A DNA stretch of 64,000 nt, from NCBI GenBank assembly GCA_902509905.1, contig CABWZI010000004.1, forward strand, positions 48,503-112,502. The letters run 5' to 3'. The DNA is from an uncultured Gammaproteobacteria bacterium. Lineage in GTDB: Bacteria; Pseudomonadota; Gammaproteobacteria; PS1; Pseudothioglobaceae. Each line of letters begins with the position of its first letter. The stretch's first letter is position 1. The notes beneath the pieces are model-generated. The model saw only the letters and a program-made list of their open reading frames with translations, was not told the DNA's origin and made no database searches. The translations under genes were made by a program, and so were the position numbers. Of this stretch, positions 15,355-23,090 are shown piece by piece.

Positions 15355-15900
15355 ATGAGCATTTCAAAAAAAAATTCAAAGCTTAAGCTAATTACTAGAT
15401 ATCATCCGAATGGTCAGAAGCATTTTGAGGGCTATTATGATGAGTCAGAACCAGTAGGCGACCATAAAGCTTGGTATGAAAATGGTAATATAGAGCATGA
15501 ATTTTTAGAAATTAGTGAATCTATTGAAATGAGTACTTATTGGTACGATAATGGGCAAATAAAGTCTAAAGGTGTTCGTACTAATCACTTTGAAACTGGT
15601 TTATGGACGTATTGGTTTGAAAACGGCAACAAAAAATCAGAAGGTTGTTTTGAAGGTGAAGATGGCTATGTTGGAAAATGGAGATACTGGCATAATAATG
15701 GGCGGTTAGCTTGCATTGGTATTCTGGAGGGCTATCGTGGACAAGGTTTATGGACTTTCTGGGATGAAACTGGAAAGAAAATTCACGAGCGTGAATATAA
15801 AGAGAATGAGTTTTTAGATGTTTGGAAGAACCTAAAACTAGACGGCTGTTCCGATGAGCTTAAAGAAAAATATAAGCAATATATATTTAGTGATAGTTAG
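15355..15900 (+). CDS. YwqK-type MORN_2 repeat protein
   Basis: 181 residues of MORN_2 units (YHPNGQKHFEGYY, WYENGNIEHEF, WYDNGQIKSKGV, WFENGNKKSEGCF, WHNNGRLACIGIL, WDETGKKIHEREY) followed by a non-repeat tail, LDGCSDELKEKYKQYIF. The same tail type (GCSPELVKKFGNYIF) ends the protein at 17941-18381, so the two are close paralogues. Cytoplasmic. A TACAAT hexamer lies 26 bases upstream of ATG; the context TTTGGTACAAT is shared with the paralogue. It is monocistronic and convergent with the next gene. Confidence 0.82.
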   Translation: MSISKKNSKLKLITRYHPNGQKHFEGYYDESEPVGDHKAWYENGNIEHEFLEISESIEMSTYWYDNGQIKSKGVRTNHFETGLWTYWFENGNKKSEGCFEGEDGYVGKWRYWHNNGRLACIGILEGYRGQGLWTFWDETGKKIHEREYKENEFLDVWKNLKLDGCSDELKEKYKQYIFSDS

Positions 15901-16301
15901 TCAGTAGAATTTTCTTGGGATTTAGAAATTTCATTATTATATAAAAGCCAACCCATTCCAAAAATACCCATAACTTGGGCTGCATATTCAAAATTTGTCA
16001 TCGCACTATATTTTAAATAAGTATCAAGAAAAATCATTGATAAAGCACCTAAACCAGTAACTATTAAATATCCTATGATAACTTGCTTTCTGTATTGAGG
16101 CGCTAAAAAAACTCCTATCAAAATGGTAACAACTCCTGATAAAAATGCACAGGAAAAAGCTATAAATACATTGTCTGAAATGTCGATAACAAAATACTTA
16201 TGCTGATTAATAAATATAAGAATTGAGTAGAAAACCCAACCCCCGAGAATTGAAGTTGGAATGAAAAAAATCCATCGAATTATTGGGTAAAAAAAATTCA
16301 T
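15897..16301 (-). CDS. Hypothetical membrane protein, 134 aa
   Basis: Four predicted membrane spans (about 7-30, 44-66, 72-92, 104-122) with short loops. No conserved family is recognised. The stop overlaps the end of the MORN_2 gene on the other strand by four bases. It may be the target or partner of a neighbouring small protein, but only position supports this. Confidence 0.6.
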   Translation of the reverse strand: MNFFYPIIRWIFFIPTSILGGWVFYSILIFINQHKYFVIDISDNVFIAFSCAFLSGVVTILIGVFLAPQYRKQVIIGYLIVTGLGALSMIFLDTYLKYSAMTNFEYAAQVMGIFGMGWLLYNNEISKSQENSTD

Positions 16302-16393
16302 ATGTTATAAATCATCTCTAGTCATTTTTGTTCTATGTATCCTAATTTTTCTAATTCACTATCAATATATTCAAGAGTATCTAACTTAATTCA

Positions 16394-16798
16394 TTATCCT
16401 AAAAATTGGCTACGTATATAGTCAAAATAAATATGTTCAGCCTCAACTTCGTCACCCTCGGCTTCTTTTAAAGCTTGGGCATACAAATCTTCATCTCTCT
16501 CTTCATCGAGGAATTTGTCAATTGCATTAAAAAGCTTTTCTCTGTCTTTAAGGAATGACTCTTCATCAAATGGCTCTTCTTCGTAAGAATCACCACCAAA
16601 AGATTTACCACAATCATTACAGTGGTCTGTACTCCCTCCTGCTTTAATTACACAACCACCCCATACCCATTTTCTATTTTTTGCGTTCTCTTCATGTGCC
16701 TCATCTGAAATAAGTCCATACGAAATAGGCAATGTTGAGTTGGAGCCGCAATGAGGGCATTCTTTTCTATTGCTTTCCAACACTTCTTCTTTACTCAT
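16394..16798 (-). CDS. Zinc-ribbon protein with acidic tail and EAEGD-type motif, 134 aa
   Basis: The N-terminal half is a zinc ribbon (CPHCGS, YGLISDEA, GGC, CNDCGKSFGG) paralogous to the protein at 14575-14853. A very acidic linker follows, and the C-terminus is LYAQALKEAEGDEVEAEHIY, the module also present in the protein at 13546-14175. The gene ends in two consecutive in-frame stops (TAA TGA), after which the same frame stays open for 22 helix-like codons to 16322, suggesting a formerly longer protein. It overlaps the lone sigma-region-4 gene by eight bases. Confidence 0.75.
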   Translation of the reverse strand: MSKEEVLESNRKECPHCGSNSTLPISYGLISDEAHEENAKNRKWVWGGCVIKAGGSTDHCNDCGKSFGGDSYEEEPFDEESFLKDREKLFNAIDKFLDEERDEDLYAQALKEAEGDEVEAEHIYFDYIRSQFLG

Positions 16799-17042
16799 CT
16801 AAATAATCCTTAAGAAATTGAAGTGACGGATGTCCTCGTAATTTATCTAATGCTTTTTTTTCAATTTGTCGAACACGTTCACGAGTCAAACCTAGGTTTT
16901 TACCTACTTGCTCTAGTGTCATATTGTCATCATCAGGAATACCAAATCTCAATGATATGATTTCTTTCTCTTGATTATTAAGAATTTTTTTTAACATTGC
17001 TGAACGTTTATCTCTAATGTCAGATTCATCCTTAGAATGCAT
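16791..17042 (-). CDS. Stand-alone sigma-70 region 4 (HTH) protein, 83 aa
   Basis: The 83 residues align throughout with region 4 of RpoD-type sigma factors: ISLRFGIPDDDNMTLEQVG, then NLGLTRERVRQIEKKALDKLR, the helix-turn-helix that reads the -35 element. Regions 1 to 3 are absent, so it cannot act as a complete sigma factor. It may modulate promoter choice by DNA binding or by contacting the RNA polymerase flap. It overlaps the zinc-ribbon gene downstream by eight bases, so the two are coupled. Confidence 0.85.
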   Translation of the reverse strand: MHSKDESDIRDKRSAMLKKILNNQEKEIISLRFGIPDDDNMTLEQVGKNLGLTRERVRQIEKKALDKLRGHPSLQFLKDYLDE

Positions 17043-17176
17043 CAGTTCTCCTATTTTAGATTAAGGGTTTGTATTTCTTTTGAGTCGGCTTTGATTTGAT
17101 TCTACCACAAGTTATTTTTTTTTGCTTTTACCCACTATTTGAAAAATTATTTTAAAAAAAATCCTTAAACTTTATA

Positions 17177-17857
17177 CTAATATCCCCATTTATAATCCTT
17201 AAACCTATACATGTAATAGTTCGAATCTGTCACACTTTGAAATTCTCTAAATACAATAGTTAGAGCTTTTTTGCTATCCTCTATTTCAGCCTTAAATCTT
17301 CCTGCCTGATGTTTATCAATTTTCCCTTTTGATTCTGATAAATTGATTATATGATTTGCCAAAGATAAACTTGTTTCACCATATCTTCTAGCTTTTTCAA
17401 AATCATTCATTCCATCAATCCTTCCTTTATGATAAAGCTCAAAATTTAATTGATTTTCTTTTTTGTCTAAATATAAAAACTTATGCTTCTTCCAGTCAAT
17501 TTTTGTGTCACTAAAAGGAAATATACTATTAACCATAACTTTAACTACCCATCTAGATATCTCCCCAGTAATGAGTCCAGGACCCCCATAAGCCTCTTGA
17601 AAAACTCCCTTCAAATAACCGTGTAAGTATGCATCTAAAATATACAATGGTGGAATAGACTTATTACCTGTCTCCTTGAAATATTCAACCGTCTTACTAT
17701 ATCTTAAATTGATATTAATGAACATAAACGCTAAAGGGAATGCTTTGGTGTATTTAAAACGTAGACGCCTAGAGAATTCTATAAAGCCTCCTCTATCATA
17801 AACCCAGACTACACCTAATATAGCAATTACCCAAAAAAATGCCTTTACTTCGTCCAT
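17177..17857 (-). CDS. Hypothetical protein with N-terminal membrane anchor, 226 aa
   Basis: One hydrophobic segment at residues 6-22 anchors a basic, mostly helical domain of about 200 residues (FKAEIEDSKKALTIVFREF near the C-terminus). No conserved motif is recognised. A clear ribosome binding site (AAGGAGATGAG) precedes ATG, unlike many neighbours that look leaderless. It is a single-gene unit divergent from the MORN_2 gene at 17941. Confidence 0.65.
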   Translation of the reverse strand: MDEVKAFFWVIAILGVVWVYDRGGFIEFSRRLRFKYTKAFPLAFMFININLRYSKTVEYFKETGNKSIPPLYILDAYLHGYLKGVFQEAYGGPGLITGEISRWVVKVMVNSIFPFSDTKIDWKKHKFLYLDKKENQLNFELYHKGRIDGMNDFEKARRYGETSLSLANHIINLSESKGKIDKHQAGRFKAEIEDSKKALTIVFREFQSVTDSNYYMYRFKDYKWGY

Positions 17858-17940
17858 CTCATCTCCTTTTAATCATTATTTGTTGCTTAATTGTAGCCCA
17901 TAATGAAATAAATTAGTTGTCACTTTGGTACAATCGAGTT

Positions 17941-18381
17941 ATGAGTATTGAACTACCAAAAATGATTCCTGAAATCAAAAATTTGAATGTTGAGCATAGT
18001 ACTAAATATTACTCAAATGGAAATAAGAAATATGAAGGTTCTTATGTAAGCTACCACCCAGTATTCAATCACACCTCTTGGTATGAGAATGGTAATAAGA
18101 AATCTGAAGGGTTCTATAAAGGCTTACATAGGCGTTATGGTGAATGGAAATTCTGGCACAGCAATGGTCAATTAGCTTGTACAGGGAATTATGAAGATGA
18201 CGCAGAAAATGTGGCTGGTCTTTGGTTATTCTGGGATGAGAAAGGCAAGAAGGTTTACGAGAATAAATTTAATGAAATTGAACTATCTGTAGACATAATG
18301 ATTATTGATGACCTTGGTAAACTGAGACAAGCTGGATGTTCTCCAGAGTTAGTTAAAAAGTTTGGGAATTATATTTTCTAA
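17941..18381 (+). CDS. YwqK-type MORN_2 repeat protein, paralogue of the gene at 15355
   Basis: 146 residues from the ATG at 17941; a TTG at 17917 would add eight residues but would lie upstream of the -10. Repeat units include YYSNGNKKYEGSY, WYENGNKKSEGFY and WHSNGQLACTGNY, then the tail QAGCSPELVKKFGNYIF shared with the 15355 paralogue. TACAAT (17929-17934) is six bases before ATG, a leaderless arrangement. Cytoplasmic; likely YwqK-like binding protein, partner unknown. Confidence 0.8.
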   Translation: MSIELPKMIPEIKNLNVEHSTKYYSNGNKKYEGSYVSYHPVFNHTSWYENGNKKSEGFYKGLHRRYGEWKFWHSNGQLACTGNYEDDAENVAGLWLFWDEKGKKVYENKFNEIELSVDIMIIDDLGKLRQAGCSPELVKKFGNYIF

Positions 18382-18399
18382 GTTGATTTTAACTACGCA

Positions 18400-19053
18400 T
18401 TATTTTATTTCGTCATACCACTTACCGCCAAATTCGCTCCAATGAACTTGCCTGCCATTTATTTCACCATTAAGATAATTAATCTCTGCTGATTTCTGGC
18501 CATTTTCAAACCATACAATACTTTTTCCATTTTTCTTGCCATTGATATAATTATCTTCTGTTTTTTGTTGGCCATTCTGGAACCATTCGCGCCATTTTCC
18601 ATTCTTTTTGTCGTATGAATAATGCTCTTCTATTAGAAGCTGGCCACTTTCACTCCAATTAGCAAACTTTCCATGTTTTTTACCCTTATTGTAATTTTCT
18701 TCTAGCCATATCTTTCCATTTTCATGATAACGAATTTCTTCGCCATCTTTTTTGCCATTTTTCCAATTTTGATAACCTGATATATTTCCATCTTCATACC
18801 AGTAAAACCATTTGCCAACCTGTCTGCCATCATTGTAATAAGCTTCAAGCTTTTTGTTGCCATTTTCATGCCATATAGATAACTCTCCATCTTCTCTGCC
18901 ATCTTTCATTATTACTTCAAGGTCAACCTGACCATTCTCCCAGTAAATTCGATATAAACCGTTCTCTTCACCATCCTCATAATGGGTTTCGAATTCTATT
19001 TGACCATTCTCGTAGTAAGTGACATGTCTTCCATTTATAATATTTTCTTCCAT
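18400..19053 (-). CDS. YwqK-type MORN_2 repeat protein, 217 aa
   Basis: About nine MORN_2 units run from end to end (YYENGQIEFETHYEDG, YWENGQVDLEVIMKDG, WHENGNKKLEAYYNDG, WYEDGNISGYQNWKNG, WFENGQKSAEINYLNG). No signal peptide. TAGAAT lies seven bases before ATG. It sits immediately downstream of the integrase on the same strand, gap 26 bases reading away from the island end, and is the fifth MORN_2 gene of the island. Confidence 0.82.
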   Translation of the reverse strand: MEENIINGRHVTYYENGQIEFETHYEDGEENGLYRIYWENGQVDLEVIMKDGREDGELSIWHENGNKKLEAYYNDGRQVGKWFYWYEDGNISGYQNWKNGKKDGEEIRYHENGKIWLEENYNKGKKHGKFANWSESGQLLIEEHYSYDKKNGKWREWFQNGQQKTEDNYINGKKNGKSIVWFENGQKSAEINYLNGEINGRQVHWSEFGGKWYDEIK

Positions 19054-19079
19054 GATAAGTATTCTAGTTTATTCTGAAA

Positions 19080-20090
19080 CTAAATACTACCCATCACTCG
19101 ATTAATAAGACTCGACTTATGCTCAATACACAGGTGTGCATAACGCTTAGTCACACTAATCTGTTTATGTCCTAGAACATCTGCTATTTCTAATAGAGAT
19201 GCTCCAGATTGAGCCAAATAGGATGCACAGGAATGACGAAGGTCGTGGAATCTAAAGTCCTCAATTTCAGCATCCTCGAGAGCCTTTTTCCAAGGCTTAG
19301 TAAAGCAATAGGCAACATTCTCTTTAACCTTAGATTCAAAAATTAAGCTACTATCATTTTTATTAAATAGTTGTAATTCTTTAATGACAGAATCGGTCAA
19401 AGGAAGAACTTTAGGCTGACCATTTTTAGTAGTAGAGACATAAGCGGTTCTTCTCTCAAAATCAATATCATTCCACCTGAGCTTAGTCAGTTCTCCTTTC
19501 CTTGCTCCTGTTGTAATTGCTAGGATTACTATGAGGTATAACTTATCCCAATGAGAGGCTCTACAAGAGCTAAATAGACGCGTTCTTTCAGCTTCTGATA
19601 AGAACCTTGTTCGTTCATTATTCTCGGGCAGAGAGGGGATTTTGCGGACAGGATTTTCAGTTAATTCTAGTGCTTTACAGGCATAACTAAATACAACACT
19701 AATAGCTGCCTTATAGCGATTAATTGTTGCGTTAGTTAAGTCATTCGGTAATTGTTGTAATCCATCATAAATATCATTTTTTGTAATATCTATAATTAAC
19801 TTTTCACCAAGAATTTCAACCCAATAACCTAACTTTCTGCCCTGCTCTTTTTTCCTAACACCCCTATACTCTTTATGAAGATACTCTTCTACTAAGAACT
19901 TGAACAAAGTACTACTACTCTTGCCTTGAAATGAATACATAGCTGAGACATTACTTTCCATTCTTAAAGCAAACTCCTTAGCTAACTTTTTGGTTGGAAA
20001 TGTCTTGGATAGTGTCTTGCATCCTTGTCTTCGAATGAAGACTCTATAGGATGGATTATTTGTGTTAAATATTTTTTGTATTGTTGCCAC
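19080..20090 (-). CDS. int: Tyrosine recombinase (island integrase)
   Basis: 336 residues. An N-terminal arm-binding-like part and a SAM-like core-binding domain (about 60-150) precede the catalytic domain. The catalytic residues are visible: Arg in TTGARKGELTKLRW, His-x-x-Arg in FHDLRHSCASYLAQSG, a late His in LGHKQISVTKRYAHL, and the Tyr of KRYAHL. It is of the P4/XerC-like class that uses tRNA genes. The start lies 94 bases from the tRNA-Lys 3' end, and two TGCACGA repeats sit immediately upstream, where they could be arm sites and also autoregulate int. Confidence 0.95.
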   Translation of the reverse strand: MATIQKIFNTNNPSYRVFIRRQGCKTLSKTFPTKKLAKEFALRMESNVSAMYSFQGKSSSTLFKFLVEEYLHKEYRGVRKKEQGRKLGYWVEILGEKLIIDITKNDIYDGLQQLPNDLTNATINRYKAAISVVFSYACKALELTENPVRKIPSLPENNERTRFLSEAERTRLFSSCRASHWDKLYLIVILAITTGARKGELTKLRWNDIDFERRTAYVSTTKNGQPKVLPLTDSVIKELQLFNKNDSSLIFESKVKENVAYCFTKPWKKALEDAEIEDFRFHDLRHSCASYLAQSGASLLEIADVLGHKQISVTKRYAHLCIEHKSSLINRVMGSI

Positions 20091-20108
20091 GACAAATCTC
20101 CAATTAAG

Positions 20109-20126
20109 TGCACGAAATTTGCACGA
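20109..20126 (+). repeat. Double TGCACGA direct repeat, candidate integrase arm sites (int end)
   Basis: TGCACGA at 20109 and 20120, 11 bp apart, within GTGCACGAAATTTGCACGA. The same 19-base string is present at the other end of the island (6784-6802). It lies 18 bases upstream of the integrase start. Confidence 0.6.
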
Positions 20127-20145
20127 AATACTAAGATTTATGTCA

Positions 20146-20175
20146 CAAAAAAAAGGCTTTCATCTCTGAAAGCCT
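20146..20175 (-). terminator. tRNA-Lys terminator carried by the island
   Basis: Minus-strand stem AAGGCTTT / AAAGCCTT followed by nine T. It shares the loop CATCTCTGAA context with the hairpin at 6564-6593, so the island carries a diverged replacement of the original tRNA terminator beyond the 56-bp core repeat. Confidence 0.75.
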
Positions 20176-20180
20176 TATAG

Positions 20181-20236
20181 TGTATGGTGGGGCGTGAGCG
20201 ATTCGAACGCTCGACCAGCGGATTAAAAGTCCGATG
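20181..20236 (-). repeat. Island attachment repeat, int end (inside intact tRNA-Lys)
   Basis: Identical over 56 bp to 6597-6652. It forms the 3' part of the functional tRNA-Lys gene, so integration restores the tRNA. Confidence 0.93.
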
Positions 20237-20260
20237 CTCTACCAACTGAGCTAACGCCCC
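20185..20260 (-). tRNA. tRNA-Lys (UUU)
   Basis: 76 nucleotides including an encoded CCA. The acceptor stem GGGGCGT pairs with ACGCCCC, the D-arm contains AGCTCAGTTGGTAGAGC, the anticodon loop CTTTTAA gives UUU, and the T-arm contains GTTCGAATC. It is the integration target of the island. Confidence 0.97.
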
Positions 20261-20312
20261 CAATTAAAAACGTGAAATTATACTGAACAAGGGTTCAATA
20301 ATCAATCGTATA

Positions 20313-20591
20313 TTAGCCTTTATTAACGGCTTCTTTTAGTAACTTTCCAGGTTTAAAAAAAGGTACAAATTTTTCAGAAACTTGGGTCTTTTCTCCAGTC
20401 TTTGGATTAATCCCCATCCTGCCTTTTCTATGTCTTTTTTGAAAACCACCAAAGCCACGAACTTCGACTCCTTTTCCAGAAACAATTGCTGAACTAATCT
20501 CATCTAAAATAATTTCAACGGATTGCTTAGCTTCAGAGCGAGTAATCTTTATTTCTTTTGAGACTGCTTCAATAAGATCTATTTTTTTCAT
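20313..20591 (-). CDS. ihfB: Integration host factor beta subunit
   Basis: 92 residues of the HU/IHF family with the DNA-bending arm GRMGINPKTGEKTQV. The RGFGGFQ segment and the position directly after rpsA (the standard gammaproteobacterial order) support IHF-beta over HU. It acts in nucleoid structure, transcription and site-specific recombination, and could assist the neighbouring island integrase. It is 45 bases downstream of rpsA. Confidence 0.92.
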   Translation of the reverse strand: MKKIDLIEAVSKEIKITRSEAKQSVEIILDEISSAIVSGKGVEVRGFGGFQKRHRKGRMGINPKTGEKTQVSEKFVPFFKPGKLLKEAVNKG

Positions 20592-20636
20592 ATTTAAAGA
20601 CGCTACTATGCCAAGGCATAGTAGCTCAAAATTTTA

Positions 20637-22310
20637 TTATTTATCTTTTGCTTCTTTGAGAAGGTCACCCAGTGTTGATCCTGAGGCTTGAGTGGACTGA
20701 CTATTGTAGTCATCCATAGCAGCTTTCTCTTCAACAGTGTCTTTTGCCTTCATGCTAAGATTAACTTTCCTTGTTCTCTTATCAATCATAGTGATAGCAA
20801 CCTCAACCTCTTCACCTGCCTTAAGAACAGTGGATGCATCTTCAACTCTATCTTGAGAGATTTCAGAGGCTTTAAGGTAGCCAGTAATACCTTCAGCAAG
20901 CTCAATTACAGCGCCTCTTGCGTCAACTTCTTGAATGGTGCCTTTAACAATAGAGCCCTTCGAGTTAGATGAAGCGTATTGAGAGAAGTTATCAGAGGTT
21001 AACTGCTTAATGCCTAATGAAATTCTTTCTTTTTCAGCGTCGATATTAAGGATAACAACGTCAAGCTCTTGGCCCTTAGAATAGGTTGAAACAACCTGAT
21101 CAGCAGATTGCTTCTCCCATGAAATGTCGGCCAAATGAATCAGTCCATCGATTCCGCCAGGAAGTCCTACAAAAAGACCAAAATCAGTAATTGACTTAAC
21201 AGTTACATTGATAGTGTCGCCTTTGTTATGTGAAGACTCGAATGCCTCCCAAGGGTTCTCTTTGGCTTGCTTCATGCTCAGAGAAATTCTGTGTTTTGAT
21301 TCTTGAACATCAAGCACCACAACGTCAACTTCTTGACCAAGCTTAACGAACTTCGAAGGCCTTGCATTTGCATTTGTCCAATCCATTTCACTGACGTGAA
21401 CTAACCCTTCAACACCCTCTTCGATTCTCACAAATGCACCGTAATCAGTCAGATTTGAGACAACACCTGAAACTTTCTTACCCATCGGTAGGCGCTCAGA
21501 TATATTATCCCAAGGGCTTGGCGTTAACTGCTTAAGTCCAAGTGAAACTCTCATTTTTTCTTTGTCATAGCTAAGAACTTTGACCGTTATTTTGTCACCA
21601 ATAGAGAGCTTCTCTGATGGGTGGTTAACTCTCTGCCATGAAATATCTGTAATGTGAAGAAGTCCATCTACACCGCCGAGGTCAACAAAGGCGCCGTAGT
21701 CAGCAAGATTCTTAACAATACCCTCAACCTCTTTGCCAGTATCAAGATTCTCAATAAGGGCCTCTCTGTCAGCAGAATTAACTTCCTGCATCACAGCTTT
21801 TCTAGAAATTACAATGTTGTTTCTGACTTCGTCCATCTTAATGACAAGTGCTTCAATTTCTTGACCTAACAAGAAGTCAAAATCTTTTACTGGTCTAACG
21901 TCAACTAGTGAACCAGGCAAGAAGGCCTTGATTACGCCAATGTCAACAGTCATTCCGCCTTTGACAGATCCAGTAACAATACCCTTCACGACTTCTTTTG
22001 AGTTCATCGCAGCCTCAAGCTCTTGCCACATCTTAATGCGCTTAGCTTTCTCTCGTGAAAGGAGTGTATGGCCTAGGCCGTCGTCAATAGACTCAAGGGC
22101 AACTTCAACAACATCACCTTCAGTGATTTCTAGTTCGCCTTTGACATCTTTAAATTCGTTTAATGAAATAAAACCTTCAGATTTAAGTCCAACATTGATG
22201 ATCGCTTTTTCACGATTCATGCTGACGACTGTACCCATTAACAGGGCGCCCGGTTTTACGTTTTGTTGTATCTCGCTATTCTCAAATAGCTCGGAAAATG
22301 ATTCTGACAT
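20637..22310 (-). CDS. rpsA: 30S ribosomal protein S1
   Basis: 557 residues, the full gammaproteobacterial length, with six S1 RNA-binding repeats. Examples are GIVKNLADYGAFVDLGGVDG, GVVSNLTDYGAFVRIEEGVE and VKSITDFGLFVGLPGG. S1 brings mRNA to the 30S subunit and is important where Shine-Dalgarno sequences are weak, as is often so in this window. The leader (22311-22378) follows a terminator that overlaps the end of cmk. Confidence 0.97.
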   Translation of the reverse strand: MSESFSELFENSEIQQNVKPGALLMGTVVSMNREKAIINVGLKSEGFISLNEFKDVKGELEITEGDVVEVALESIDDGLGHTLLSREKAKRIKMWQELEAAMNSKEVVKGIVTGSVKGGMTVDIGVIKAFLPGSLVDVRPVKDFDFLLGQEIEALVIKMDEVRNNIVISRKAVMQEVNSADREALIENLDTGKEVEGIVKNLADYGAFVDLGGVDGLLHITDISWQRVNHPSEKLSIGDKITVKVLSYDKEKMRVSLGLKQLTPSPWDNISERLPMGKKVSGVVSNLTDYGAFVRIEEGVEGLVHVSEMDWTNANARPSKFVKLGQEVDVVVLDVQESKHRISLSMKQAKENPWEAFESSHNKGDTINVTVKSITDFGLFVGLPGGIDGLIHLADISWEKQSADQVVSTYSKGQELDVVILNIDAEKERISLGIKQLTSDNFSQYASSNSKGSIVKGTIQEVDARGAVIELAEGITGYLKASEISQDRVEDASTVLKAGEEVEVAITMIDKRTRKVNLSMKAKDTVEEKAAMDDYNSQSTQASGSTLGDLLKEAKDK

Positions 22311-22378
22311 AATATCTCGATGTTGACCGCTAAATGTTAAGTTGTATCGGTTTAAACTTAACTCTTATCGGGTTAATT

Positions 22379-22405
22379 AAAAAAAGGTTTGACCGCTCAA
22401 ACCTT
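22379..22405 (-). terminator. Terminator overlapping the cmk stop codon
   Basis: On the minus strand AAGGTTTGA / TCAAACCTT encloses a four-base loop (GCGG) and is followed by seven T. It lies over the last codons of cmk, separating it from rpsA. Confidence 0.75.
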
Positions 22406-23062
22406 AACTAGCGCCATTACTTTCGTAACCACTTCATTAACCGTTAGATCAGATGTATCTATGATTAATGCATCTTTGGATGGCTTTAGGGGAGAGTGTT
22501 TGCGACTTGCGTCCCTTTCATCTCTTTTCCTAACATCTTCTAAAGTGTGCGAAATGTTACCAGTTATGCCTCTTAGGTGCAACTGTTTTAGCCTTCTTTT
22601 GGCTCTTTCTTCAACATTTGCGGTTAAAAAAACTTTATAAGGCGCATCTTTGAAGACAACTGTCCCCATATCCCTCCCGTCAGCAACGAGTCCAGGTAGT
22701 TTTCTGAAGTCTTGCTGCCTTTTAAGGAGTGACTCTCTTAGAGGTCCAATCATTGCAAACTTTGATGCAAGCTCTGCTGTTTTTTCTGTTCTGAGCTCTG
22801 AAGAGACTTCTTGATTATCAAGGTATACCTCTAAGACATTTTTTGCAGTATCTGGAGCAAATCTGAGGTCTAAGTTTGAAGCTAGCTCTAGTAGCTGTTC
22901 TGTATTATCAATTTGAATATCTCTTTTGGAGGCTGCTAGTGCAAAAGCACGATAAATCGCACCAGAATCCAAAATATGCCATTTGAGATCAGCCGCTACA
23001 ATATTAGCGACAGTGCCTTTTCCAACTCCGCTCGGGCCATCAATTGTTAGAACTGGAATCAT
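22397..23062 (-). CDS. cmk: Cytidylate kinase
   Basis: 221 residues, normal length. The P-loop GPSGVGKGT is at residues 9-17; the CMP-binding region includes LDSGAIYRAFAL and the DGRDMGTVVF motif. It phosphorylates CMP and dCMP with ATP in pyrimidine nucleotide supply. It lies upstream of rpsA as in most gammaproteobacteria. The coding end carries a terminator hairpin. Confidence 0.96.
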   Translation of the reverse strand: MIPVLTIDGPSGVGKGTVANIVAADLKWHILDSGAIYRAFALAASKRDIQIDNTEQLLELASNLDLRFAPDTAKNVLEVYLDNQEVSSELRTEKTAELASKFAMIGPLRESLLKRQQDFRKLPGLVADGRDMGTVVFKDAPYKVFLTANVEERAKRRLKQLHLRGITGNISHTLEDVRKRDERDASRKHSPLKPSKDALIIDTSDLTVNEVVTKVMALVKV

Positions 23063-23090
23063 ATTTGGGAACTAACAACTCACTTCTGGA

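Larger units (their letters stand above)
6597..20236. mobile_element. 13.6-kb genomic island integrated in tRNA-Lys(UUU)
   Basis: The element is bounded by 56-bp direct repeats of the tRNA-Lys 3' segment. A tyrosine integrase (19080-20090) lies next to the intact tRNA, and TGCACGA repeats occur just inside both ends. The cargo is almost entirely non-core: MORN_2 repeat proteins, a polymerase-like protein, zinc ribbons, a lone sigma region 4 protein, and small membrane or secreted proteins. No conjugation, capsid or terminase genes are visible, so it would need a helper or is a non-self-transmissible integrative element. Excisionase was not recognised. Confidence 0.92.

Noticed and set aside
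21928..22326. Plus-strand reading frame of 132 codons opposite rpsA
   Set aside because: It lies entirely antisense to the 5' part of the S1 gene; low-complexity Ser/Thr composition reflects the opposite strand.
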